A DNA stretch of 64,000 nt from CAWIKY01 sp963836905 (GTDB lineage: Bacteria; Pseudomonadota; Alphaproteobacteria; Caulobacterales; Hyphomonadaceae): NCBI GenBank assembly GCA_963836905.1, contig CAWIKY010000006.1, positions 248,001 through 312,000 of the forward strand, read 5' to 3'. The notes under the pieces were generated by a model. The model ran no database searches and was not told where the DNA came from. It saw nothing but the letters and a program-made list of their open reading frames with translations. The number at the start of each line of letters is the position of its first letter. Within the stretch, counting starts at the first letter, position 1. Of this stretch, positions 1 through 8,979 are shown piece by piece. A program made the translations under genes and the position numbers.

Positions 1-1580
1 AGCATTGCGGGGTCATGGGCCACTGCCATCGCCTCGCTATAGTCAGGATCGAAGCTGGGATCGCTCGTACGTCTCGGACTGCGGTTCTGGATGAAGGTCG
101 TCATGAAATTGACGTAGCCAACAGCGCTCGTCTCGTTGACGATCTGGAATTCCGGCGCGTTCAACGCCTTGTCCCCGGTTTCGCTGCCCGGCAGAATGTA
201 TCCCGGCCGGTAGAAGTTGAAGACCGACGGCGACCGGAACGGCTGCTGGCCGAGCCTGCCGAGCGGATCGCTCGTATCTGCAAGCCAGTGCTCGTTGGAA
301 GAGTTGATGTTCGCCGTACCGAAGGCGCGGACATAATGCGTGAAGAGGAGCACCGGTTCGCGGATCTTGCCGCGTTCAGCCGTCTGCCAAATGGTCTGCT
401 CGAAAAGGCTGTCATCAAGCAGGATGGCGGCCATCACGGCTTTCATGTCGCCGCGGTTTCCCGAGCCGAAACGGGTGCCGTCCTGCGCCACGAAAGCCCC
501 GGTCTCGAACGCTCTTGTGACGCGCTCGACATAGGCCGGTTCGGGGTGGCTGGCCGTGAAACGCTGGATGAGCTGGCGGGAAATGAATGGTCCGGTATTG
601 GGATGCCAGAAGAGATGATCGAGCGCCATGGAAACGCTCTGGTTGCCATCGGTCCCGGCGGGGATCGTCAGCCCGAGAAAGGTCTTTTCCTCTGGCGAAT
701 GCTGGTCGGAAAACATTTGCAGCGGGGCATACTCGGCATCCGCCGCCCTGCCATTGCCGTAAAAGCTGTTGGCCTTGTAGGCCAGCCCGGTAAAGACCCG
801 CGCAAGCCCCTCGATATCGTCATTGGTATAGGTATCAGGCGCACCCTTCTTCGGGGTACCATCGCGGTTCAGCGGTTCGATCCCGATGGTGAAGAGCTGC
901 ATGACCTCGCGGGCATAATTCTCGTCCGGCATCCGGCCCGAGCGCGTATCGGCCTTGCGGTTGCGCATATAGGTCAGGTATTCCGCCATGGCGGGCGTGT
1001 AGGTCACATCCTGCAGAACCTCGCGATAGGTTCCGAAAGCGTTGGAAGACAGCGCATCCATATAGTGGGCCATGCGCTCGGGCCGGTTGCCCATTGGCAC
1101 ATCGGACGCCACGAGAATCTGCGAAAGTGCGAAGACAACACGCTGGCGAAGCTGGTCATCGCCCGCCATTGCCGCATCCCAGAACGCATACCGATAGGCG
1201 CGGTCGTCCGGGTCACCACCGGCATCGAGCGTTGCGATTATGTCCGGCAGATAGAGCGTTGCCGGTTTCTCGAACTCCGCCTTCAGCCATTGCGCGGCAT
1301 CCTTGCCGACAAGCGCCGCGACCTCGTCCGGCGTACCGCCAAAGGTTGCGCGCATGAGGAAGGCGGCGGCCTGTTCCTTGGTCTGGATCGTCGTCGGCGT
1401 TGTCGTGATCAGACGCTGGCCGGTCGGTGGCGGTTTGGGAGGCGCGATGATGGCCGCAGACGTCGGTGGTCCGGCACGTGCGGTATTCGGGTCCGGTCCG
1501 TCGCCACCCGAACAGGCGGCGGCCAGAAACGCCAGTCCGATCAGGCCGGCAGCAGTGCGGGAAACGGTCGATATGGCCAT
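1..1580 (-). CDS. DUF1800 family exported protein, 3' end cut by window edge
   Basis: About 526 codons are visible; the C-terminus lies beyond the left edge. The N-terminus from the ATG at 1580 is a lipoprotein-type signal (AFLAAACSGG lipobox) followed by a Pro-rich linker. The body shows DUF1800 hallmarks: AAAFLMRATFGGT near the start, LRQRVVFALSQIL, and the segment ENYAREVMQLFTIG. The family is usually encoded next to a DUF1501 (secreted sulfatase-like) gene, which would lie further left; that is inference. Molecular function of DUF1800 is not established. An antisense open frame covers the same region and is treated as a shadow. Confidence 0.85.
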   Translation of the reverse strand, partial: MAISTVSRTAAGLIGLAFLAAACSGGDGPDPNTARAGPPTSAAIIAPPKPPPTGQRLITTTPTTIQTKEQAAAFLMRATFGGTPDEVAALVGKDAAQWLKAEFEKPATLYLPDIIATLDAGGDPDDRAYRYAFWDAAMAGDDQLRQRVVFALSQILVASDVPMGNRPERMAHYMDALSSNAFGTYREVLQDVTYTPAMAEYLTYMRNRKADTRSGRMPDENYAREVMQLFTIGIEPLNRDGTPKKGAPDTYTNDDIEGLARVFTGLAYKANSFYGNGRAADAEYAPLQMFSDQHSPEEKTFLGLTIPAGTDGNQSVSMALDHLFWHPNTGPFISRQLIQRFTASHPEPAYVERVTRAFETGAFVAQDGTRFGSGNRGDMKAVMAAILLDDSLFEQTIWQTAERGKIREPVLLFTHYVRAFGTANINSSNEHWLADTSDPLGRLGQQPFRSPSVFNFYRPGYILPGSETGDKALNAPEFQIVNETSAVGYVNFMTTFIQNRSPRRTSDPSFDPDYSEAMAVAHDPAM

Positions 1581-1739
1581 GTCAGGTCCTCGTCGGGAAG
1601 CCGGACGGCCAGGCTCTCCGAAGAGTATTAACGCCTTAATACCTCTTAACGCGCAATTAAAAACATGGGTGGGTTTGCCGCCATGGAACGGGAGATCGTT
1701 CGCCGTGAAGCATACGATTCCGGCAATATCCGTTCAGTT

Positions 1740-2609
1740 TCAGGCCGCTTCAGGCACCGAGTTGAGCGCTTCTTCCAGCTGGGCAAAACTTGGCTGCGAC
1801 GGTGTCGGGATGGAACCCCGGCCGATCTCGACGCTGATCTGTGCGGCATTGCCGTGCAGGTGGGCGACCAGTACGTCCTTGATGATCTCGTAGAACTTGC
1901 CTTCCTCGTCGATCACCTGACCCATGCGTGCCGCCAGCGGGCCGACAAAGCCATAGGCCAGAAACACGCCGAGAAACGTTCCCACAAGCGCTGAACCGAT
2001 CAGCTTGCCGAGATATTCCGGCGGCTGGTTGATCGCGCTCATGGTCTTGATGATACCAAGCACAGCCGCGACGATACCGAGCGCGGGCAGGGCGTCTGCC
2101 ATGTTCTGCAGGGCGTGAGCGGGCTGGTGCGCCTCGTGGTGGTGCTTCTCGATCTGCTTGTCGATGGCATCCTCTACCTGATGCGGGTCTTCCAGGTTCA
2201 TGGTCATCATGCGCAGCGTGTCGCAGATCAGGTCGGTGGCGAAGTGATCCTTCATGATCTTGGGATAATTCTGGAAGATGCGCGATTCCTTCGGGTTTTC
2301 GATATGCGCCTCGATGGCTACGACGCCCTTGGTCTTCATCGTCTTGGTCAGTACGAACAGGAGCGAGAGAAGGTCGGTATAGTCCTTCGCCTTCCATTTC
2401 GGTCCGGCCATTGCCTTGACGATGCCGCCGCCGACGCCGAGCGTCGTCTTGAAGGAGTTGCCGATGAGCAGCGCGCCGAGTGCGGCACCTGCGATCATCA
2501 TCATCTCGAACGGCATGGCCTTCAGGATGACGTCAAAATGGCCTCCGGCAAGCGAGAAACCGCCAAACACCATGCCGAGAACGACGACGATACCGATAAC
2601 CTGGAACAT
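1740..2609 (-). CDS. motA: Flagellar motor stator protein MotA
   Basis: This is the proton-channel stator subunit of the flagellar motor; it works with MotB in the inner membrane. It has 289 residues, the usual size. Hydrophobic segments lie at about residues 2-18, 35-50, 175-190 and 198-215. The conserved channel segment PALGIVAAVLG falls around residue 175, and a large charged cytoplasmic loop sits between TM2 and TM3. I chose the internal ATG at 2609 because family members begin MFQVIG; the frame stays open 15 codons upstream without homology. No motB is adjacent, so the partner must be encoded elsewhere, as in Caulobacter relatives. Confidence 0.95.
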   Translation of the reverse strand: MFQVIGIVVVLGMVFGGFSLAGGHFDVILKAMPFEMMMIAGAALGALLIGNSFKTTLGVGGGIVKAMAGPKWKAKDYTDLLSLLFVLTKTMKTKGVVAIEAHIENPKESRIFQNYPKIMKDHFATDLICDTLRMMTMNLEDPHQVEDAIDKQIEKHHHEAHQPAHALQNMADALPALGIVAAVLGIIKTMSAINQPPEYLGKLIGSALVGTFLGVFLAYGFVGPLAARMGQVIDEEGKFYEIIKDVLVAHLHGNAAQISVEIGRGSIPTPSQPSFAQLEEALNSVPEAA

Positions 2610-2802
2610 TGCGGCGCGGACTTTCCTGATGACGATCCCTTTGCTCTGATACACCGACAGGCTTAACGCCGCGTTGCGATCATCGCGTCGCCTGCATGGA
2701 GTCTGCGGGTGATCTGTTTCGCGCGTGCGGCTGACCGCGAGACCCGGCTACAACGCGCCGCCATATTGACGTTGCGCGCAGGGCCTCGCAAAACATCAAT
2801 AG

Positions 2803-4069
2803 ATGACGACGACCGACGCCCCGCTTTCCGAACCCGACAGACGCGGTGCTTTCCGGCTCCTGTTCTTCGCGCTCGTCACGGTCGGCGCGGGCAACACCAT
2901 GCTGATCACAGCGGTTCTGCCGCTTATCGTCCGCAAGCTGGAATTTCCCCCATGGACGGCAGGCGCGATCTTTTCGCTGTCTGCCATAGCCTGGGTGGTC
3001 TTCAGCCCGTTCTGGGGCAAGCTCTCCAATTCCTGGGGCCGCAAGGCCGTTGCCGCGCTCGGCATGGCGGGCTTCGCCGCTTCAATGCTTCTCTTCGGCC
3101 TGTCCGGCATGGCCGGCATGAAAGGCTGGCTGCTGGGTTGGCCGCTGATCTTTGCCTGCATGATCGCCAGCCGCTCACTTTTCGGCATATTCGGCTCCGG
3201 CACCAATCCGGCGGCGCAAGCTTATGTAGCAGACCGCACCACCGCAAAGACCCGAACGACCGAAATTGCCTCGCTGACCTCCGGTTTCACGTTCGGCACC
3301 GCCTTCGGACCCGCTCTGGCGGGCGTTCTGATTGTCATGTTCGGTATTCTCTCGCCGGTCTTCGTGGTGGCCGCAATTGCCGGCACGCTTGCCGCGCTGA
3401 TCTATTTTACGCTGCCTGAAACGCGTCCTCCGAAGGTGAAGAAGGTGGAAGTCGTCACGGGCAAGGGGCTCTGGCGCGATCCGGGTCTCGCGCCTTATCT
3501 GGTCTATGGCATCGGGCTCTCACTGGTCTCGGGCATCATCATCCAGACCTTTCCGTTCGCCATGCTCGATACGCTGGGGCTTGATGAGGGAAAGGGCGCC
3601 CAGGAGCTCGGGATCGTCATGACAATCGGCGCACTGGCCACGCTGACGGCGCAGCTCGTTCTCATCCCCCGTCTGAAACTGCCGGTCCGCGATCTCATGG
3701 TCTGGGGCGCGGTGCTGCTGGCAAGTGGGGCTCTGATGTCAATTGCGCTACCCTATCTGGCGGTCCTTGCTTTTGCACAAATCCTCTTAGGCTTCGGACA
3801 AGGGCTTTCGCGGCCGGGCTTTACGTCCGGCGCGTCGCTTGCTGTCGGGCCTGAACTGCAGGGCAATGTGGCCGGGCTGGTGACGGCCGCCAACGGAACC
3901 GGCTTCGTCGTCTCGCCGGTCTTCGGTCTATGGGCCTATCAGAACGTCCACCCGTTTGCCCCGTTCATCTTTTCTGCTATCGTGCTGGCAGGCATGGGGC
4001 ATCTTTGCCTTCTTCCGCGCCGGACTGCATCTGGCCGAAGACCATGAAGACGACATCGACCCGCATTGA
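2803..4069 (+). CDS. MFS transporter, C-terminus frameshifted
   Basis: A major facilitator superfamily efflux-type permease of about 421 residues with some 12 hydrophobic segments. The loop 2-3 signature is visible as GKLSNSWGRKAV, and the second half starts after a basic loop (ETRPPKVKKVEV). The substrate cannot be deduced. The uninterrupted frame stops at 4047 with a non-family tail (CLLPRRTASGRRP). Removing one G from the GGGG run near 3996-3999 restores FAFFRAGLHLAEDHEDD and a stop at 4067-4069, a much more plausible C-terminus. I therefore annotate to 4069 and suspect a one-base overcall. Confidence 0.8.
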
Positions 4070-4242
4070 GGGGAGGCGTCAGGCTGAGAGCCTACTCTAC
4101 TAAGCGCCAACCGGTCCAACCTTGCGGTCAAAATGCGCTTAGCTTCGAAAGAGGAGGGGGAAGGTGCACGCTAGATATTGCCCGTTTCGGGCCGAAGAGG
4201 GGCACCAAGCCAGCCTCCACTAGCCACTGACCAACCCCACCA

Positions 4243-5619
4243 CTAAAGCGCCGCGAGCACTTCCTGCAGCGCCTGCTTTGTCGGATAGCCGTCGGCCAGA
4301 AGGTCACGCGAGGCCTGGAACTTCTGCAGCGCCCCCCGCGTGCCGCGTCCGGCAATACCGTCCACGCTACCCGCATCGAAGCCGAGCGCATTGAGCGCCT
4401 CCTGCAGCGTGCGGATTTCGAGCTTGTTCAGCCGGTCCAGATCCTTCGGCCAGGGCGCAACGGGGGTTTGCTCACCGCGTAAGGCATTGGAGAGGATACC
4501 GACCGCCATCGCATAGGCGTCGGAGCGGTTATAGACCTTGATGACCTCGTAATTGGGAAACAGGAGAAACGCCGGTCCGGTCCCGCCCGCCGGTACGTAA
4601 AGCTCGGCATAGCCCGCCCCGCCGGTCTCGAAGGTGTTGCCAGTGACCGGCATGACCCCCTTGGCGATCCACGTCTCCATCCGACGGTCCTCGCCATCGG
4701 CGAGACTGAAATCGAAGCTTTGCGGCAGGGAGACTTCTATTCCCCATGGCTGGCCGGATCGCCAGCCCGAAGCGCGCAAATAATTGGCCGCAGACCCCAG
4801 CGCATCGCCGCGCGAATTCCAGACATCCTTGATCCCGTCGCCGGTCCAGTCGACCGCGAAACGCTCATAGGTGGTGGGCATGAACTGGGTCTGGCCCAGC
4901 GCGCCTGCCCATCCGGCCACCAGTTGATCGCGCCGCGCACCGCCGCCCTCGACGATACGCATGAGCGCCAGAAGCTCGCCCTCGGCAAAGGCCTGCCTGC
5001 GCCCGCCTGCCGCCATGGACGCGAGCACGTCCGGCCCATCGCTGGTGCCGATGAAACCGCCATAGCTGGTTTCCATGCCCCAGATCGCGGCAAGGATTTC
5101 GCGTTCGACGCCATAGGCCGCTTCCAGCTCCGCAAAGAGAGCCCTGTCTTCTGCGAGACGCGACCGGCCGGTTTCACGTCGACGGTCTGACAGCGTCTTC
5201 TCCAGATAGGTCCAGACGGGTTGCGAGAACTCGGCTTGATCTGCGGGAGATTCGTCCGGATCGAGAAAGACGGCCTTGGGCGAGATACCGTCCAGCATAT
5301 CGCGGATTGTTTCCGGACGATGCCCGGCGCGAAGCGCCTTGGGGACGAACTGCAACCGCCACGCATCCAGCCGCTCATCGCCGCTGGAGGCAAACGTGCC
5401 GACCGGAGAGGCGGGCACGACCGTCTTCGGGATGGGCGAAATTGTCGGTGCCGGCGTGGTGCGCGGTGCCTCGGGAACGCTTTCTGTCCGCACGGGTGCG
5501 GCTTGCGTTACCGGTCCCGATAGGCCTGTCTGGGCTTCCGGTGCGGTCGACGTGGCACAGGCGGCAAGGACGATGGCGGAGACTGTGAGGGTCAGGGAGG
5601 ATGTGAGCGAGTGCGGCAT
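4243..5619 (-). CDS. Lytic murein transglycosylase, MltB-like lipoprotein with PG-binding domain
   Basis: This periplasmic outer-membrane-anchored enzyme cleaves peptidoglycan glycan strands to 1,6-anhydro products. The ATG at 5619 opens a lipoprotein signal (VLAAC lipobox). The SLT_2/MltB catalytic domain contains the catalytic glutamate in IWGMETSYGGFIG and the family motif ALGQTQFMPTTY. A peptidoglycan-binding type 1 domain closes the protein (TLQEALNALGFDAG, then GTRGALQKFQ). Total length is 458 residues, typical for the alpha-proteobacterial MltB plus PGB architecture. The longer open frame to 5709 lacks a signal peptide and was rejected. Confidence 0.93.
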   Translation of the reverse strand: MPHSLTSSLTLTVSAIVLAACATSTAPEAQTGLSGPVTQAAPVRTESVPEAPRTTPAPTISPIPKTVVPASPVGTFASSGDERLDAWRLQFVPKALRAGHRPETIRDMLDGISPKAVFLDPDESPADQAEFSQPVWTYLEKTLSDRRRETGRSRLAEDRALFAELEAAYGVEREILAAIWGMETSYGGFIGTSDGPDVLASMAAGGRRQAFAEGELLALMRIVEGGGARRDQLVAGWAGALGQTQFMPTTYERFAVDWTGDGIKDVWNSRGDALGSAANYLRASGWRSGQPWGIEVSLPQSFDFSLADGEDRRMETWIAKGVMPVTGNTFETGGAGYAELYVPAGGTGPAFLLFPNYEVIKVYNRSDAYAMAVGILSNALRGEQTPVAPWPKDLDRLNKLEIRTLQEALNALGFDAGSVDGIAGRGTRGALQKFQASRDLLADGYPTKQALQEVLAAL

Positions 5620-5783
5620 GAGAGGTCCCGGCGGCGAATCAATTGACGTAGTATAGAAGGCAATGGCGGTCAGACGCGATGAAACTTCAGTGAATTGGCG
5701 CAAATGCAACGGATCGGTTTGACATTGGCGCTTTGGTTCTGTAATTCCCGCGCTCTTTTTTACGAATGACCGGCAGTTGAACC

Positions 5784-5909
5784 ATGAAAGTCAAATCTTC
5801 TCTCAAGGCCCTAAAAGCGCGCCACCGGGATTGCAAGATCGTGCGCCGCCGCGGGCGGGTCTTCGTCATTAACAAGACCGACCCGCGCTTCAAGGCCAAA
5901 CAGGGCTGA
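5784..5909 (+). CDS. rpmJ: 50S ribosomal protein L36
   Basis: A 41-residue basic protein starting MKVKSSLKALKARH, with VRRRGRVFVINKTDP in the middle, matching the alphaproteobacterial L36. The Zn-ligand cysteines of classic L36 are largely absent, with only the Cys in HRDCKIV remaining, as in zinc-independent L36 variants. It sits alone, 17 bp ahead of a HAD hydrolase gene, rather than in the spc operon; a lone locus is normal for this form. It is easily missed because of its size. Confidence 0.93.
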   Translation: MKVKSSLKALKARHRDCKIVRRRGRVFVINKTDPRFKAKQG

Positions 5910-5926
5910 GCCTGAACCGGCCGGTC

Positions 5927-6541
5927 GTGAGTACGCCTTGCATTGCGCTCTTCGACCTCGGCAATGTCGTGGTCGACTGGGAACCGATGCGTCTTTACCG
6001 CTCGATGTTTGCGAGCGAGGAGGAGGCGCGCGCGTTTCTGACCGATGTCGCCAACATGGCCTGGCATACCGAACATGACCGCGGCGTGCCGATGGCGGAA
6101 AACGCATCCCCGCTGATCGCAAAATATCCGCAGTTCGAACGTCAGATCCGTGCCTGGGATACCGGCTGGATGGAGATGTTCCACGGCTACGTGCCCGGCA
6201 TCGAGGCGATACTCGCCGATTTGCGGAACGCGGGCGTGCCGCTCTATGCGCTGACGAACGTGCCGGCCGAGAAATATAACGACATTGCCGACGCCTTTCC
6301 GGAGCTTTACCGCTTCGAGGACACGATCATTTCAGGCGTGGAAAAGTGCGTGAAGCCCGGTCGCGAAATTTTCGAGATTACCCTCAAACGCATCGGCGCG
6401 CCCGCAGGTAACATCTTCTTCACGGATGACAGCCAGCGCAATATCGACGCCGCTGACGAACTGGGTTTCGTCACGCATCACTTCACCGATGCGGGGGCTT
6501 TGCGTGGCGCGTTGGCCAATGCGGGACTGCTTCCAGCCTGA
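5927..6541 (+). CDS. HAD-IA family hydrolase
   Basis: A haloacid dehalogenase superfamily phosphatase of 204 residues. Motif I is FDLGNVVVDW, with a Gly where most HADs have the second Asp, as in the YihX-type subfamily. Motif II is YALTNV, the motif III lysine lies in KCVKPGREIF, and motif IV is FFTDDS. The substrate is probably a small phosphorylated metabolite, not assignable here. The start is a GTG 17 bp after rpmJ. Family members commonly begin 5-8 residues before motif I, which fits. Confidence 0.87.
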   Translation: MSTPCIALFDLGNVVVDWEPMRLYRSMFASEEEARAFLTDVANMAWHTEHDRGVPMAENASPLIAKYPQFERQIRAWDTGWMEMFHGYVPGIEAILADLRNAGVPLYALTNVPAEKYNDIADAFPELYRFEDTIISGVEKCVKPGREIFEITLKRIGAPAGNIFFTDDSQRNIDAADELGFVTHHFTDAGALRGALANAGLLPA

Positions 6542-6651
6542 TAATCTGGCGGCTTTGCGTCCCGCAAATGCAGCCTCTCCCGGCAAACCGTTTGGAACCT
6601 CACGCGCATGCGTCCATATTCCATGTGCTACCCTGTTTTCCGGGACACTTG

Positions 6652-7179
6652 ATGAACCTGATCGCCGCCGCTCTTTCCGCTCTCGTCATGCTTTCGGCAG
6701 GCGGCCCCTCCGACGACCTTTTCGATACGCTCAAGGCGGCTCCCAGCGAGGAGATCGCAGAGCAGACGGCGGACGACATCCGTGCGGGCTGGATGGAGAG
6801 CGGCTCGCCGACGGCTGACATCCTGCTGGAACGCGGTCTTTACGCGATGGACGCCGGAGATGACGAGACGGCACGCGATTTCTTCGACCGCGCCATTCTC
6901 GTCAAACCCGATTTTGCCGAGGCCTATGTGCGCCGCGCAGGGGTGTTCATTCGCGGCAATGCCTTTGATGAGACCATCCGCGATCTTGATGAAGCCCTGC
7001 GTCTTGAACCGCGCCATTTTGCGGCGTGGATCGGGCTGGGGCAGGTATTTACCCAGCTGGGCGCACTCGATCAGGCTGCTGAGGCCTACGGTCAGGCGCT
7101 GGAAATCTATCCCTTGCACCCCGCTGTCACGCAGGAAATGCGACGGCTCAAACCTCTTCTGGAAGGACGTGCCATCTGA
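6652..7179 (+). CDS. TPR-repeat protein
   Basis: A 175-residue protein with a short hydrophobic N-terminus (LIAAALSALVML), probably a signal peptide. About three tetratricopeptide repeats follow, e.g. LYAMDAGDDETARDFFDRAI, then EAYVRRAGVFIRGN and AAWIGLGQVFTQLG. TPRs mediate protein-protein contacts; no catalytic residues are seen. The stop TGA overlaps the ATG of the next gene, so the two are probably translationally coupled. I used the ATG at 6652 because it places the signal sequence at the N-terminus; the upstream extension is not signal-like. Confidence 0.85.
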   Translation: MNLIAAALSALVMLSAGGPSDDLFDTLKAAPSEEIAEQTADDIRAGWMESGSPTADILLERGLYAMDAGDDETARDFFDRAILVKPDFAEAYVRRAGVFIRGNAFDETIRDLDEALRLEPRHFAAWIGLGQVFTQLGALDQAAEAYGQALEIYPLHPAVTQEMRRLKPLLEGRAI

Positions 7180-8123
7180 TGACATGGTTGAAGATAATTG
7201 CAGGCCTTATCCTGCTGGTCTCGCTGTCGGGCTGTATCTCGTCCGCCGTCTATACAAATCAGGTTCAGGAGAAATGGCCTGCGGCGGGTGTCTTCACCCC
7301 GTTCGAGGGCGGCAGGCTGCATTACTACGATGCCGGAACCGGCGATGTTGTGATGCTGATTCACGGGGCGAGCGCTAATGCCCGTGAGTTTACCTCCACG
7401 CTTATGCCGAAACTGGAAGACCGCCACCGCGTTCTGGTGCCGGACAGGGCAGGGCTCGGCTATTCCGACACCTTTGACGGGTCTGCCACGCTCGCCGGGC
7501 AGGCCCGCGCCATGGCGGCCGTTCTGGATGCCGCCGGTGGCAAGCCTGCCGTTGTGGTCGGACATTCCTATGGCGGCGCCGTGGCGCTCCGTCTGGCGCT
7601 GGACCGGCCCGATCTGGTCAAGGGGTTGGTCCTGCTTGCGCCGGTCACGCATGACTGGGGCGGCGGCGGTGTGGCCTGGTACAACACCGTTGCATCCGTT
7701 CCGGTGGGCGGGTTCCTGTTCAGTCAGCTGGTGCCGATTGCGGGGCCGAACGTTCTGTCGGGCGGTCTCGACAGCGTTTTTGCGCCGTCTCCTGTTCCGC
7801 CGGATTATGTCGAGGACAGCGGCGTCAAACTTCTTTTCCGTCCCCCGGCATTCCGTGCCAACGGCGCGCAGATGACGACACTGCAGGACGAGCTGGCCGC
7901 GCAGGAAAGCCGCTATAGCGAGCTTTCCATGCCGGTCATCATCTTCTCCGGGGCAAAGGACACTGTCATCAAGCCGCAGCTTCATGCAGGCAAGATCGTC
8001 AAGCAGTCCGACAACGTTGAAATCGTGAAACTGCAGGATGAAGGCCACATGCCGCATTACGGCCATGCCGACGAGATCTCTGCCACGATCGATCGGCTTG
8101 CAAACACCGCCTCTGTTTCGTAA
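7179..8123 (+). CDS. Alpha/beta hydrolase, predicted lipoprotein
   Basis: 314 residues. The N-terminus has a lipoprotein signal with lipobox LSGC (Cys about residue 19). The alpha/beta-hydrolase fold is shown by the oxyanion segment LIHGAS, the nucleophile elbow GHSYGG, an acid candidate in FSGAKDTVI and the late histidine in DEGHMPHYG. The gene overlaps the preceding TPR gene by one base. The substrate is unknown; membrane-anchored esterase or lipase activity is the reasonable inference. Confidence 0.9.
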   Translation: MTWLKIIAGLILLVSLSGCISSAVYTNQVQEKWPAAGVFTPFEGGRLHYYDAGTGDVVMLIHGASANAREFTSTLMPKLEDRHRVLVPDRAGLGYSDTFDGSATLAGQARAMAAVLDAAGGKPAVVVGHSYGGAVALRLALDRPDLVKGLVLLAPVTHDWGGGGVAWYNTVASVPVGGFLFSQLVPIAGPNVLSGGLDSVFAPSPVPPDYVEDSGVKLLFRPPAFRANGAQMTTLQDELAAQESRYSELSMPVIIFSGAKDTVIKPQLHAGKIVKQSDNVEIVKLQDEGHMPHYGHADEISATIDRLANTASVS

Positions 8124-8153
8124 GCGGGCTCTCTTTTCTCGCAAGGGGCGATC

Positions 8154-8417
8154 ATGGCCGACGATATTTCCAATACCCTGTCTACAGAAGCAGCGCGTGA
8201 AAAACTCAAGCAGACGGTTGAGCGGATCGAACGTCTGGAAGTGGAAAAGTCCGAAGTCGCGGCCCAGATCAAGGACGTCTATGCCGAGGCGAAAGCGTTC
8301 GGCTACGACACCAAGGTGCTCCGTCAAGTGGTTCGTATGCGCAAGCAAGACCGGGCGGAGCGCGAGGAAGCCGAGCAGATTCTGGAAACCTATCTTCACG
8401 CTCTGGGCGAAATCTGA
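8154..8417 (+). CDS. gapR: GapR nucleoid-associated protein (DUF2312/UPF0335)
   Basis: An 87-residue coiled-coil protein matching the DUF2312 family throughout: EKLKQTVERIERLEVEK, then IKDVYAEAKAFGYDTKVLR. In Caulobacter the homologue GapR binds AT-rich, overtwisted DNA ahead of replication forks and is essential for normal growth. Here it follows the hydrolase gene by 30 bp, with a purine-rich ribosome site (AAGGGG) just upstream. Length matches the family. Confidence 0.95.
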   Translation: MADDISNTLSTEAAREKLKQTVERIERLEVEKSEVAAQIKDVYAEAKAFGYDTKVLRQVVRMRKQDRAEREEAEQILETYLHALGEI

Positions 8418-8458
8418 CATAAGGGCCGCTCCCCACGGCCTGACCTTACGAGGCGAGG

Positions 8459-8938
8459 ATGCCGCGCGACATTGATCCGAAAGCCACCCGCAAGGCAATG
8501 CGTAAGCTGGAACGCGCGGCGAAACGGGCCGAAGCCGAGGGCGTCGAGCTTTCTGATTGGGAAGAAAGTTTTGTCACCGAAGTAGGTGAGCGATTGGAGA
8601 TTTACGGCTCGGCCTTTGCCGATCTGACCAAGGGAAATGCCGACGACGCGCTATCACAACGCCAGACCGAAGCCCTCCGCAGGATTGACCGCAAATCACG
8701 CGGCAAAGACGCCAAGACCTTGCAAACGCGCAAACCCTTGCAGGCAAAGAGGGGTTTCGCCTCACAGAAACCGTCCGCGTCCCGTACGCGGGAGATTGAA
8801 CACTTCGACCCTGAGCCGGTCATTGAACCTGATGCATCCAAACCTCAACATGACGAAAATATTCCGCCGAAGCGTGAGGATGGCGCGCGTCGCCCTATCT
8901 TCAGGGTGATTGAGGGCGGCAAGCGCAGCGACAGCTGA
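8459..8938 (+). CDS. Conserved hypothetical protein downstream of gapR
   Basis: 159 residues, highly charged and with no membrane segment. The N-terminal half is helical and basic (KAMRKLERAAKRAEAEG) and then acidic (SDWEESFVTEVGERLE). The middle is basic and low-complexity (TLQTRKPLQAKRGFA), and the C-terminus carries Pro/Asp/Glu stretches before IFRVIEGGKR. I do not recognise a named family. Its position directly after gapR and its basic composition suggest, but do not prove, a nucleic-acid-related role. Confidence 0.75.
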   Translation: MPRDIDPKATRKAMRKLERAAKRAEAEGVELSDWEESFVTEVGERLEIYGSAFADLTKGNADDALSQRQTEALRRIDRKSRGKDAKTLQTRKPLQAKRGFASQKPSASRTREIEHFDPEPVIEPDASKPQHDENIPPKREDGARRPIFRVIEGGKRSDS

Positions 8939-8979
8939 TGCCGGATCCGCCCGTCACCGGATGAAAGGGCAGTTCCCGC

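Noticed and set aside
15..1631. Long plus-strand open frame of 538 codons
   Set aside because: Antisense to the DUF1800 gene; no recognisable motifs, composition typical of a high-GC shadow frame.
7107..8498. Minus-strand open frame of 463 codons
   Set aside because: Covers the hydrolase lipoprotein and gapR genes in antisense; those have clear motifs and ribosome sites.
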